In this document: positions 1 to 8,682 of the stretch, piece by piece
Numbering within the stretch: the first letter of the stretch is position 1
How the letters are laid out: the number at the start of each line of letters is the position of its first letter
Assembly: GCA_041596515.1 (NCBI GenBank)
Contig: JBFHIJ010000003.1
Coordinates: 62,001 to 126,000 of the forward strand
Source of the DNA: JBFHIJ01 sp041596515
GTDB lineage: Bacteria; Bacteroidota; Ignavibacteria; Kapaibacteriales; UBA2268
Length of the DNA stretch: 64,000 nt
Reading direction: 5' to 3'
Notes under the pieces: generated by a model
What the model saw: the letters and a program-made list of their open reading frames with translations, nothing else
Databases searched by the model: none
Told to the model about the DNA's origin: nothing
Made by a program: the position numbers and the translations under genes

Positions 1-2
1 GT

Positions 3-1256
3 GATAATTACAAGGGCGAATATAAAATAATGGCTACTAATATAAATGTATGCCTTAATGTGATGGAAAACTTTGGGCAAGATATATTTAATCAGACTCA
101 AGCGTCTATTAATGGTAAGCTGGATATGCGCTCCGATGTTAGCAAATACGAAGGAAACTGGAAGTCGATGGTTGGCGGCATGAATAATATAATGGATGCA
201 TTATCTGCACCATTAGCCGAAGCCGGCTCCGTCTTGGAAGAGTTGGCTTCAGGTGACTTGAGGTCACGTATGCAAGGCGAATATGAAGGAGAATTTGATA
301 AGTTAAGTTTAAATATCAACAAACTTGGTGACTCTCTACAAGATTTAATCAGAAATGTAGTAGAAGTTGTAGAAGCAGTGTCAGTAGCTTCAAATCAGAT
401 TAGTCTAAACTCAAATACTGTTGCTTCGGCCTCCCAAGAGCAGAGCTCTCAGGCAGAAGAGATTGCTACTGCAATAGAACAGATGGCTCGAACAGTAACT
501 GAAAATGCCGACAATGCTGTAAAGACATCTACTGAAGCAAAAAATAATGGGAATATAGCCAGCGAAGGTGGTAAGATAGTAGAACAAACTGTTCTGAAAA
601 TGCAGGATATAGCTGCTGTTGTCAGCCAATCAGCTCAAAATATTCAAAAGTTAGGTGATTCCGGACAGCAAATTGGTCAGATTATTTCAGTTATTGAAGA
701 AATTGCTGATCAAACTAATTTGCTTGCTCTTAATGCTGCGATAGAAGCAGCCAGAGCCGGAGAACAAGGGCGTGGCTTTGCGGTTGTAGCTGACGAAGTG
801 AGAAAGCTTGCGGAACGTACCACAGAAGCAACAAAACAAATATCTAAAATGATAAAAGGCGTGCAGGATGAAACTGAATCCGCAGTACTAATCATGAATA
901 AAGGAAATGTTGAAGTTAAATTAGGTATTGAGTTTGCGGATAAAGCAGGTCAGTCACTATCAAACATAGTTGGAAGTACAAACAAAGTACTCGAAATGAT
1001 AATGCACATTGCCTCTGCAAGTGAAGAGCAATCTGCTACTACTGAGCAAATTGCTAAGAATATAACAGGTATTTCCAGTGTTTCTCAAGATACGGCAGAG
1101 CAGATTTCTCACATTGCTGAAGCTGCAAACCGAATGACCGACTATACTTCACAGTTAAACTTAGTTATTAACCAGTTTAAAATAGAAAATTACACGGATG
1201 ATGATTCAAATGTAAGGCTGGGTGATAGAGATTCAAACTATCTAATGCCGCACTAA
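3..1256 (+). CDS. Methyl-accepting chemotaxis protein, 5'-truncated by window edge
   Basis: Chemoreceptor signalling protein that would control a CheA/CheW complex. The reading frame is open to the left edge: codons from position 3 (DNYKGEYKI) run without a stop into the first ATG at 30 and fit the repeated HAMP-like pattern found again twice downstream (SKYEGNWKSM, GEYEGEFDKL). The real start is therefore outside the window and the ATG at 30 is internal. The visible part has two to three HAMP-like units, then a long coiled coil. The conserved receptor tip lies at about visible residues 230-275 (EEIADQTNLLALNAAIEAA, then GRGFAVVADEVRKLAERT). No transmembrane segment is visible, so a membrane anchor, if any, is upstream. 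A strong terminator follows the stop. The family call is certain; the ligand is unknown. Confidence 0.95.
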   Translation, partial: DNYKGEYKIMATNINVCLNVMENFGQDIFNQTQASINGKLDMRSDVSKYEGNWKSMVGGMNNIMDALSAPLAEAGSVLEELASGDLRSRMQGEYEGEFDKLSLNINKLGDSLQDLIRNVVEVVEAVSVASNQISLNSNTVASASQEQSSQAEEIATAIEQMARTVTENADNAVKTSTEAKNNGNIASEGGKIVEQTVLKMQDIAAVVSQSAQNIQKLGDSGQQIGQIISVIEEIADQTNLLALNAAIEAARAGEQGRGFAVVADEVRKLAERTTEATKQISKMIKGVQDETESAVLIMNKGNVEVKLGIEFADKAGQSLSNIVGSTNKVLEMIMHIASASEEQSATTEQIAKNITGISSVSQDTAEQISHIAEAANRMTDYTSQLNLVINQFKIENYTDDDSNVRLGDRDSNYLMPH

Positions 1257-1280
1257 AAGTATAGATACTTATTTATTTAA

Positions 1281-1311
1281 GAGGCTGTCTCAAAACCGAC
1301 AGCCTCTTTTT
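1281..1311 (+). terminator. Intrinsic terminator after chemoreceptor gene
   Basis: Perfect 9-bp stem GAGGCTGTC / GACAGCCTC with an 8-nt loop, followed by a T-run (1307-1311), 24 bases after the chemoreceptor stop codon. Confidence 0.9.
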
Positions 1312-1338
1312 CATTAGTAACTACTTGAGATGCAAAAT

Positions 1339-1530
1339 GTCATTAGAAACTGCGAATTATACAACCCCAAAAATGTCATTTAAAAGAATGAATATGCTCT
1401 TAAGTCATTACCTGGCAAGGAGTTGAAACCCCTTGTTCAATCGGCAATTTCGTAATATTTTCTTACAGAGGAAGTAAGCATGCTCCTTGGTTCTACGGTC
1501 ATTTATAGCACTTTATGACATCTAATGACA
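1339..1530 (+). repeat. Dispersed MITE-like repeat, copy 1
   Basis: Near-complete copy of the ~155-bp intergenic repeat family. The core element runs from TGTCATT at 1374 to the inverted TCTAATGACA ending at 1530; an extra TGTCATTAGA lies just outside at 1339. The internal hairpin CAAGG..CCCTTG lies at 1416-1436. A further homologous block follows at about 1552-1605 (CTTTTTGCCACAAACTCAGG), which recurs after copy 3. The rest of 1531-1710 holds no gene and presumably carries the promoter of the permease gene. Confidence 0.8.
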
Positions 1531-1710
1531 TATTCGGATTGAAACAATCAGTTAGCTTCTTTTTGCCACAAACTCAGGGTTTGTATTAGGAGTTTGGACT
1601 AAATGGAGACAAATTTTTTATATCTAAGTCATTCTTTTTCACTGCATCTGTTTTGGATTGAAGATTTCTTTGATTATATTATATACTATATTTAGCTAAG
1701 ACTAATTCGG

Positions 1711-3054
1711 ATGGATAAAATGATTAACTTACTTATAGAGATATGGTCGCTGTTTTTGGAAATGGCTCCATATATGATTTTTGGACTCTTCTTTGTAGGA
1801 GTTCTACATCTCTTTTTTACTAAAGCATTAGTGTTAAGGCATATTGGGGACAACAGTCTCCTTTCAGTTTTTAAAGCTGCAATATTTGGTATCCCTCTGC
1901 CTTTATGCTCATGTGGAGTAATACCCACTGCTGTGTATATGAAAAAGAATGGTGCGGCTAATTCTGCCACCACCTCTTTTCTTATTTCAACTCCACAAAC
2001 CGGGATTGATTCAATTATTGCTACTTACGGGATGATGGGGTGGGTATTTGCAATATTCAGACCTATTGCGGCTCTGATAATGGGTTTAACCGGTGGGATG
2101 TTGGTTGCTGCTTTTGACAAAAAGAAACCGGTAAATCAATCTCCTGACAAGCTAAAGCTTACTCAAGATGTGACCGGAATGTTTTCTATTATTGGACAGG
2201 CTCCTACTACAAACCAGACAAAGGGCGAAACATGCTCTGATGGTTCATGTGGATGCGAAAGCAATGAAGAAAAAGCTCCGGAAGGGCATAAACTAAACAG
2301 AATGTTCAAATATGCATTTGTCGAGTTTCTTGATGATATTTCTATACAGTTTATCGCCGGGGTGGTTATTTCCGGGCTTATAGCCTACTTCATTCCTGAT
2401 AACTTTTTTGAGCAGGAAACTTTAAACAGTGGTATACTTGGCATGCTGCTAATGATAGTTGTAGGCATTCCGATGTATATCTGTGCCACGGCTTCTATTC
2501 CAATAGCAGTTACGCTAATGCTTAAAGGGTTTTCTCCGGGAGTGGCTTTTGTGTTTTTGGCAGTTGGCCCTGCAACAAATGCTGCCAGCCTTACCATATT
2601 AATGAATACATTAGGCAAGAAAATAGTTAGTATATATTTAGCCTCAGTAATGATTCTATCTATATTTATGGGCTATATACTTGACTATATATTTTCATTT
2701 TTGGATTTCTCGCCGAAGTTGATGATAATGGATCACCAGCACGAACTTTTAAGTGATGAAATAAAGTTAGTAGCAGGTCTCGCGTTTGGTTTCCTGCTAT
2801 TTGCATCTATTTATAGAAAATATTTTAGAAAACCTAAAAAGGAAATAATCATGGACTCCACTCAAGAATTTAATATAGAAGGTATGTCATGCAATCACTG
2901 CACAAATAATGTTGAATCTGCGGTCAAAGACCTACCCGGAGTTACCGACGTGAAAGTGAACCTAACAGAAAAAAAGGCAGTAGTAGCTGGCGATATTCCA
3001 AAACATAAAATCATAGAAGCTATAGAAAAGATTGGCTATAAAGTAGTTGACTAA
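1711..3054 (+). CDS. SO_0444-type Cu/Zn efflux permease with C-terminal HMA domain
   Basis: Inner-membrane heavy-metal permease of the DUF318/ArsP-like family (PF03773), matching the SO_0444 Cu/Zn-efflux subfamily. About eight to nine hydrophobic segments lie in two bundles. The signature PLCSCGV motif (Cys 66 and 68) sits between the first segments, and the Cys is probably on the metal path. A cytosolic linker carries CSDGSCGC (Cys 175, 180, 182). After the second bundle, residues 391-447 form a heavy-metal-associated ferredoxin-like domain with the metal-binding GMSCNHC motif (Cys 394, 397). Length is 447 aa. It stands alone between a repeat and an RHS remnant. Substrate is inferred from the family; copper, zinc or similar soft metals are likely. 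Confidence 0.88.
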   Translation: MDKMINLLIEIWSLFLEMAPYMIFGLFFVGVLHLFFTKALVLRHIGDNSLLSVFKAAIFGIPLPLCSCGVIPTAVYMKKNGAANSATTSFLISTPQTGIDSIIATYGMMGWVFAIFRPIAALIMGLTGGMLVAAFDKKKPVNQSPDKLKLTQDVTGMFSIIGQAPTTNQTKGETCSDGSCGCESNEEKAPEGHKLNRMFKYAFVEFLDDISIQFIAGVVISGLIAYFIPDNFFEQETLNSGILGMLLMIVVGIPMYICATASIPIAVTLMLKGFSPGVAFVFLAVGPATNAASLTILMNTLGKKIVSIYLASVMILSIFMGYILDYIFSFLDFSPKLMIMDHQHELLSDEIKLVAGLAFGFLLFASIYRKYFRKPKKEIIMDSTQEFNIEGMSCNHCTNNVESAVKDLPGVTDVKVNLTEKKAVVAGDIPKHKIIEAIEKIGYKVVD

Positions 3055-3309
3055 CTATAAGCGTATCTTCGGATATTTATCACATCCTAAACCTATGTTT
3101 GTGCTGTTGGCGGGGATTAATCAACTGTCAGCAGCATATTTGCAAAATGCCGGAAATGAACATATTTTTGCATAGTTAGTAATAGAGTTATCGGCATTTA
3201 TAAAATTTGGTATCAGAGGTATAATTCTAAATGCAGAAGACATTAAGTCTATAGCTAAAAGAATATTTATCAGTGCAGATTAGAACCGGAACACCCTTAA
3301 GTTCGCTAA

Positions 3310-3600
3310 TGCCAAATAAGTTCGCCAATGAAGAAGGTGCTAAGCCAGGTTTCGAAGTGTAATGGCATGAAAAGAGATTATGAAATAGCGGATGTGGGGA
3401 ATGGATACACAGCTAAATTCTGACAATTTGACTCGCGTACGGGCAGAAGATGGAACCAGGATCCCGTGGGTATGAGCTCTTTAAGTAGGTATGCTACTTT
3501 TGCAAATAATCCAATTATGTGTATTGACCCTATGAAAGATTTCGGACCGCTCATACATGGTGAAATTTGTGAGGATACAATTAAAGAACTCAAAAGTTAA
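3310..3600 (+). pseudogene. RHS-repeat core C-terminus, degraded
   Basis: Translation in the frame of position 3361 gives NGMKRDYEIADVGNGYTAKF, a stop (TGA 3421-3423), then QFDSRTGRRWNQDPVG and, further on, YATFANNPIMCIDP. This is the Bacteroidota RHS-repeat-associated core signature, where the stop replaces the usual Trp in an 'F-W-Q-Y/F-D-S-R' motif (TGG to TGA). The frame then continues about 20 codons and stops at 3600. Upstream in the same frame stops appear quickly (TAA at 3307), and 3055-3309 holds only short broken frames. So this is the tail of a once much larger polymorphic-toxin/RHS gene. Confidence 0.75.
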
Positions 3601-3650
3601 GAAAAACTGTGTGGATGCTATAATTATGGACAGTATAGCTATAGATATTT

Positions 3651-4430
3651 ATGGATCTACATCAGATTAGTACTTTGATAATAGGTAAAATTGAAGAATT
3701 TTATATCGCCAATATACCAATTTATATAAAGCTTGACGAAGATGCACAATATTTTATGGAAACAAATGGATTAAGAACAGATTCTTTTGAGGAAAAAAAC
3801 AATGAAACATGGTTTGATTTGAAGTTTGGTGATGGACCTTGGAAGTCTGATCCAAACTCACATAACAATATGAATATAGATAGTGATGAATCAGTGCAAG
3901 GTTCAAAAGTTATTGAAGGAAGTAACGAAACAGTGTTTGAAGCAGCAAATATAGTAGGTAAAAAACATACTAAAAGTATTATTGAAGAAAATACAAAAGG
4001 ACTAATAAAAATGAACCCAAAGACAAGCAAACAAAAGAGATTACTATTAAGTCGATATTTATTAAACATATTACTTATACCTATTTTGGGGACTTTTTTC
4101 GGGATAATAATAGGATTAGCAAGTATTTTACTTTGGAGTTTTTCGAGAGGAGATTTGTTAATTTTACCAATCTGTATTTATATTTTTACATATATTATTA
4201 TGACCCATAAATTTCAATATTTTACTAAAAAACGAAGCTTTATATTAGGCCTCATTTATATAACAATATTTGTGCTCTCATGGAAGATATTGCTTAATAT
4301 AAATATTATACACATTCAATATATAATTTATATCTCTATATATATGCCTTTATTTTTGATAAATACAATTGTGCTGCTTATTGATTTGAAGCAAATTCAT
4401 AAATTCGACAACACAATTTTTATTTCTTAA
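3651..4430 (+). CDS. Unrecognised four-helix membrane protein downstream of RHS remnant
   Basis: A 259-aa protein of no family I recognise. Residues 1-115 are hydrophilic and acidic (DLKFGDGPWKSDPNS region), without a signal peptide. Residues ~130-250 contain four strongly hydrophobic segments with almost no connecting loops. Base composition is even more AT-rich than its neighbours. It starts 50 bases after the RHS remnant ends. Genes in that position are often toxin tips or cognate immunity proteins, and membrane-spanning immunity proteins are known for membrane-acting toxins. That role is inference from position only. No SD-like sequence is evident before the ATG. Confidence 0.55.
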   Translation: MDLHQISTLIIGKIEEFYIANIPIYIKLDEDAQYFMETNGLRTDSFEEKNNETWFDLKFGDGPWKSDPNSHNNMNIDSDESVQGSKVIEGSNETVFEAANIVGKKHTKSIIEENTKGLIKMNPKTSKQKRLLLSRYLLNILLIPILGTFFGIIIGLASILLWSFSRGDLLILPICIYIFTYIIMTHKFQYFTKKRSFILGLIYITIFVLSWKILLNINIIHIQYIIYISIYMPLFLINTIVLLIDLKQIHKFDNTIFIS

Positions 4431-5136
4431 TTACGAATCATACAACAATAGGTCTGTCACCCGCTGCAAATAGATCACACTAACAGATCACCTCGGTACT
4501 TCGACAGACTCAGCAACCTCACTTAACTTTTGCAGATATTGGGAACATGCTTAAATACTTTATGGGTGTGTGTGATGACAACTGAGATTTCAAAAACAAG
4601 TGATACACTGATAGAATATTTATGGGTGTATTGCTTAACTTAAAACTATAAAAATCAATAATCAAAATTTGAGCAAACTCGCAGTGCATGCGATTTCTAA
4701 GCATAAATCTCAAAAAAATAAAAAAAATAAAAAATATATCGTAACTTTTTTGAGAAAATTGTGTCTATATAGTAAGAGAGGAAAGATAAGATATTACGTT
4801 CTTATATATGAAATAGGCAATCAAATAAATCAGACCGGGATTGATTTTGCATACCTTCATACCCATAGTCTACAATTAATTCCCCAAAAAAGAGGTCCCG
4901 GTCTGAAATTTGTCTATTCAATTTTATTTTTTTGCTGACCTACAATATAACATTTCCCTAAGTATATACAAAATTTTAAGTTATGCAGACTGTGTTTTCA
5001 CATTATGTATAACCTACTACGCTTATGCTATATCATATAGATACCGAATATTTCTATTACAGACTTATCAGTTAGGCATTCTCTCAGGTGTTTTTTGTAT
5101 AAGAAATTGAGATATGTTTATAGCTAAACTAAAAAC
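4431..5136. other. 706-bp stretch without a convincing gene; long-loop inverted repeat
   Basis: Only short, low-complexity frames occur here (for example a Lys/Asn-rich one over the A-tracts near 4710), so I call no CDS. A perfect 10-bp inverted repeat CAGACCGGGA (4831-4840) / TCCCGGTCTG (4896-4905) flanks a 55-nt loop; it has no T-run and no clear owner. Near 4494-4517 a motif GGTACTTCGACAGACTCAGC resembles intergenic repeats seen in Bacteroidota. Confidence 0.5.
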
Positions 5137-6522
5137 CTATTTTAAATCAATTTTAGACTCATCCGAGATTATTTCTACTGTATCTACATCTTTGAGTTTC
5201 CTTGCTATTGCTCTCGAGCGAACACCTACTAATTTATCAATTTCGTCGCCGGCTTGGAATATTTTTGTTTTCGCCTTTTCTAAAATATCTTCAAATTTTC
5301 CGAATTCTGTTTTGACTCCGCTCAGCACTTCCCATACCTCTGAGCTTCGCTTTTCAATAGCAAGAGTTCTAAAGCCCATCGCCAAACTATTTAGCAATGC
5401 CGAGAGTGTCGTCGGACCGGCAACAATAATCTTATAATCATTCTGTAGCTGCTCAAACAATCCACTATTTCTCAGCACCTCCGCATAGAGCCCTTCTACA
5501 GGTAAAAACATTATAGCAAAATCTGTTGTAAATGGTGGTCTGACATATTTCGATGTGATGTCCTTAGCAAACAATTTGATGGAGTTTGTCAATTTTCCTC
5601 TATGTGAGTCAATAAGTGCAGTATCACCCGAATCATAAGCATCCAAAAGGCTATGATAGCTCTCTATTGGGAATTTCGAATCAATAGGTAGCAAGACCGG
5701 TTCATGATTATTTTTACCCGGCAGTTTGACTGCAAATTCGACTACTTTGCTTGAATTGTCTATATGTGCATTCTTGACATATTGCTCACTTGCTAAAATC
5801 TGCTCTAAGATATTTTCCAACTGGTATTCGCCAATCATACCCCTGCTTTTTACATTAGACAGTACTTTTTTTAAATCCCCTACTCCGGTTGCCAAAGTTT
5901 GCATTTCGCCAAGCCCCTGTTGGACTTTTTCTAATCTGTCGCTGACCAGTTTGAACGACTCACCTAACCTACGCTCAAGCGTATTTTGCAGTTTTTCTTC
6001 TACTACGTTTCGCATTAAATCTAACTTCTCTGCATTTTCACTACTCAATTTATATATGCTTTTTTCTAGTGTACTTCCAATTTCTCGCAGCGAGGAATTA
6101 ATAGAGTTGGAAAATTTCTCTTCAAAGGAAGCTAATGCGGCGGTTGTTTCTTTTCTATTATTATAATTGCCTCTTTCAATTATTTCTCTGAAAGCTGAAA
6201 AGTTATTATTTAGCTCTGAGCTAAAATCCGAAAGTCTCTTTGCAAAAGACTCTATGTTGCGCTGCATGGTTTCATCAGTTCTGCCCATGTGGCTAATTAT
6301 ACTATCCATGATTCGTTGGTTTGCTTCTGCCATTTCTTTTCTTTGGAGACTGCTCCCCGAGGCAATACTATCTTTTATAGAAGTAATTTCTGTTTCCATC
6401 TTCAGATTACGTTCAAGTAGCTGGCGAATGCTTTCACTTGAGTTCTCATTTTTTTTAGTAATATTAATAAATATTAGCACAATAAGTAAGGCTATCACCA
6501 AACCTAACAAATACATTTCCAT
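5137..6522 (-). CDS. rmuC: DNA recombination protein RmuC family
   Basis: RmuC-family protein, thought to limit DNA inversions and rearrangements and carrying a predicted nuclease-like fold. One N-terminal transmembrane helix (residues ~4-22) is followed by a long coiled coil (~25-200) and then the RmuC core (~215-420), with the typical GMIGEYQLENIL, LPIDSKFP and VRPPFTTDFAIMFLPVEGLYAEV segments. At 461 aa it is of usual length. The ATG at 6522 has a GTGGAG ribosome site 7 bases upstream. It is monocistronic: its own downstream side is the gene-poor 4.4-5.1 kb stretch. Family call firm; molecular activity is not well established for the family. Confidence 0.92.
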   Translation of the reverse strand: MEMYLLGLVIALLIVLIFINITKKNENSSESIRQLLERNLKMETEITSIKDSIASGSSLQRKEMAEANQRIMDSIISHMGRTDETMQRNIESFAKRLSDFSSELNNNFSAFREIIERGNYNNRKETTAALASFEEKFSNSINSSLREIGSTLEKSIYKLSSENAEKLDLMRNVVEEKLQNTLERRLGESFKLVSDRLEKVQQGLGEMQTLATGVGDLKKVLSNVKSRGMIGEYQLENILEQILASEQYVKNAHIDNSSKVVEFAVKLPGKNNHEPVLLPIDSKFPIESYHSLLDAYDSGDTALIDSHRGKLTNSIKLFAKDITSKYVRPPFTTDFAIMFLPVEGLYAEVLRNSGLFEQLQNDYKIIVAGPTTLSALLNSLAMGFRTLAIEKRSSEVWEVLSGVKTEFGKFEDILEKAKTKIFQAGDEIDKLVGVRSRAIARKLKDVDTVEIISDESKIDLK

Positions 6523-6666
6523 TTCTTACTCCACTTTGCGTTAAAGGATAATTGCTAATATAATATAAGTTGAGATAAGTCATATTATGTCGTTAGTGAT
6601 ATAAGAAACTAAGATATCTTAGTTGATTGATAGGAGACCGTTGCACAGTATAATATAAACCGTGTT

Positions 6667-6755
6667 TGGTCATTTGAAAAGATGAAAATAACTTTTAATG
6701 TCATTGAATGGCAAGGGGGTGAAACCTCTCATTCAATAAGTAATTCCCAGTACTT
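6667..6755 (+). repeat. Dispersed MITE-like repeat, copy 2 (truncated)
   Basis: Left half of the repeat only: GGTCATTTGAAAAG, then GTCATTGAATGGCAAGG and the degraded inner hairpin GGGGTGAAACCTC, then TCAATAAG. The right half and right terminal inverted repeat are missing. It abuts the 3' end of the following minus-strand hydrolase gene. Confidence 0.6.
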
Positions 6756-6760
6756 TGGAT

Positions 6761-7549
6761 TTATTCAATAAAAGTTGTCAGGATATTGATAAAAGCATGC
6801 AGATTTTCTATATGCGGTACGTGACCGGAGTTGTTGATTTTATAGATTTTACTATTTGGAATCAGTTCCTGCATTTGCTGACTAATAAGCGAATATTTCT
6901 CATCTAACTCGCCATGGATAATGCAAGTGGGCATTGTCAGATAACTTAACTTAAACCACATAGGTTCCATCTCACCTGTCCCCATCTTTCTCAAAGCTAA
7001 GGCAAGGTGGCGGGAAGAATTTTGTTTCTTAGATTCAATAATATCATAATGTCTATGGTTGGCTCTAAGTGACGTAAATAAAGGTAACTGATACCATTCC
7101 ACTAAAAATTTTGTATAGGGTATATTTTCAAGTTTTTCTGCCATTAATGAATCATACCTTTGCCTATCTTTTCTATCTTTAATGCTATGCAGACCCGGAG
7201 ATGCCGATTCCAAAATCAGCTTATTTATCCTTTCGGAATATTTGCTGGCATAATTTAAAGCTACACGGCCGCCCATGGAGTAGCCACATAAGATTACTCT
7301 GTCTATGTGAAGGAAATCAAGTATCGCATTTATAGATTTATTAACATAATGAAAAGAGTAAAACTCTTCCTTATCTAAAATAGATTTACCATGCCCCGGC
7401 AGGTCAATAGTCAGTATGGAGTACTTACCATAAAGCTGATCTATGATTTGATGCCAGTCCTGACCGCTACCCATAAAGCCATGTATGAACAGCACAGTAG
7501 GCTTGCCTGCAGCAAATTCGTATTTATAAGAAAGACCGGGTTCAGTCAT
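6761..7549 (-). CDS. menH: Alpha/beta hydrolase, MenH-like
   Basis: Alpha/beta-hydrolase of 262 aa resembling MenH, the SHCHC synthase of menaquinone biosynthesis. Seen: oxyanion region HGFMGSGQDW (23-32), nucleophile elbow GYSMGGR with Ser91, acid Asp216 in GELDEKYS, His243 in SGHVPH, giving an intact triad. The segment LILESASPGL after the elbow and EWYQLPLF in the cap are typical of MenH rather than generic esterases. No signal peptide, so cytosolic. The ATG is preceded by AAGGAAT. No other men genes lie nearby, so assignment to menaquinone synthesis rests on motifs; a lipase-like or haloperoxidase-like hydrolase is the alternative. Confidence 0.75.
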   Translation of the reverse strand: MTEPGLSYKYEFAAGKPTVLFIHGFMGSGQDWHQIIDQLYGKYSILTIDLPGHGKSILDKEEFYSFHYVNKSINAILDFLHIDRVILCGYSMGGRVALNYASKYSERINKLILESASPGLHSIKDRKDRQRYDSLMAEKLENIPYTKFLVEWYQLPLFTSLRANHRHYDIIESKKQNSSRHLALALRKMGTGEMEPMWFKLSYLTMPTCIIHGELDEKYSLISQQMQELIPNSKIYKINNSGHVPHIENLHAFINILTTFIE

Positions 7550-7752
7550 TTTTTATTCCTTAGTTCGATTACTATTTTAAATATTAATAAACCCGTATGA
7601 GCTACGAATATTGTATTTAAGAAGAATTATTAAGGCTTGTGGATGCTAGCATAGTTAGATGTTTTTATTGAATATTGGAATATAATTTCTACTTTTATTA
7701 TGGGATTAATACAATATTGATTATATTTTAGAGAAATTAAATAGGAACTTTT

Positions 7753-8175
7753 ATGCACATAACAACAATGCCTGAAATAGAAAAAGTCTTTGATAGATAT
7801 CCTGATTTTGTTAGAGATAAAATGAGATACCTCAGGGATTTGGTAAAAGAGACAGCAGAGGAAATGCCTGAAATTATAGAGCTTGAAGAGACTCTGAAAT
7901 GGGGTGAACCTTCTTTTATTACTAAGATAGGTAGCACACTGAGGATGGACTGGAAAGCAAAATCTCCTGACCAATATGCTCTATACTTCCAATGCTCGAG
8001 CAGGTTAGTAGAAACGTTCCGCTTAGTTTATGAGAAAACATTTCAGTATGAAGGGAAGCGGGCAATTATCTTCGAATTAAATCAGGAACTACCTGTTCCG
8101 GAATTAAAAGAATGTATCAAAGCTGCTCTCAGATACCACAAAGTCAAACATCTTGAGACTTTGGGGATGGAGTAG
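7753..8175 (+). CDS. DUF1801 (YdhG-like) protein
   Basis: Cytosolic 140-aa protein matching DUF1801/PF08818: an N-terminal helix (YPDFVRDKMRYLRDLVKETA), then ETLKWGEPSF, the hallmark 'K-W-G-x-P-x-F/Y' segment, and a C-terminal LKECIKAALRYHKVK helix. The family fold resembles iron-chaperone/frataxin-like and YdhG proteins, but its function is not established. AGGAA precedes the ATG. It stands alone between divergent menH and the split hydrolase. Confidence 0.85.
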   Translation: MHITTMPEIEKVFDRYPDFVRDKMRYLRDLVKETAEEMPEIIELEETLKWGEPSFITKIGSTLRMDWKAKSPDQYALYFQCSSRLVETFRLVYEKTFQYEGKRAIIFELNQELPVPELKECIKAALRYHKVKHLETLGME

Positions 8176-8445
8176 AGCTTATAATTCCTAAAAATACCAA
8201 AATCACAATAGTTGATGTTAGATTTACTGAAATCTACACTTCGACTCGCTTTGCTCGCTCAGTGACCTTTGGCGATTTTGCTTGCTTTAACCGCTTGATT
8301 AAATAAGGATTCTTAGTTAATTTCAGTCACTGTTTTGATTTATCAGTATATTTTTTTGATTCAATAGACAGCTCTTTGCATACCAAATCGAACTATATAG
8401 CTCCTGGGGTGTTTAAACAGATATAACTAACCTTGGAGAATCTAT

Positions 8446-8682
8446 ATGAAATATGCTTTACTGCTTGTATTATTTGTATTTGGTTCTCATCTCTCCGCCT
8501 TTGCTGAAAGCTATGAATATGTTTACCGTAACAATAGCGACAGTACTGTCAATTGCTATCTGAAAGTTATACCTGATACTGATAATATCAAAGGTCTGGT
8601 AATTAGAGACTTTAGCTCTTTGCCTGATATATCAAAGGTAGCAGATTTAAACTGCACTTACTGGCTGCTGAAGAGGGAATAA
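8446..8682 (+). CDS. Exported esterase-like protein, N-terminal fragment (frame-shifted)
   Basis: 78-aa frame with a clear signal peptide (MKYALLLVLFVFGSHLSAFA) and the start of a mature secreted domain. The coding sense carries on in the -1 frame into the next gene: around 8628-8652 the frame changes from this ORF to one reading KGSRFKLHLLAAEEGIM, which continues directly into the downstream hydrolase. The residues after that point (VADLNCTYWLLKRE) are probably out-of-frame tail. TTGGAGA precedes the ATG. A zero-frame T TTA AAC heptamer lies at 8646-8652, the classic -1 slippery pattern, so either programmed frameshifting or a disabling 1-bp change is possible. The stop (TAA 8680-8682) overlaps the next ATG (TAATG). 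Confidence 0.7.
   Translation: MKYALLLVLFVFGSHLSAFAESYEYVYRNNSDSTVNCYLKVIPDTDNIKGLVIRDFSSLPDISKVADLNCTYWLLKRE

Noticed and set aside
3722..4069. 115-codon frame antisense to the four-helix membrane protein gene
   Set aside because: Antisense shadow of a longer frame with sensible membrane topology; no start signal.
4669..5110. Two overlapping short plus-strand frames (89 and 66 codons)
   Set aside because: Low-complexity Lys/Asn start over an A-tract, no ribosome site, composition like random AT-rich DNA, and one crosses an inverted repeat.
7630..7974. 114-codon minus-strand frame overlapping the DUF1801 gene
   Set aside because: Antisense to a gene with clear family motifs; composition typical of a shadow frame.
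8238..8267. ACTTCGACTCGCTTTGCTCGCTCAGTGACC-like motif, also weakly at 4494-4517
   Set aside because: It resembles intergenic motifs common in Bacteroidota genomes, but two weak occurrences here do not support a repeat family or function.
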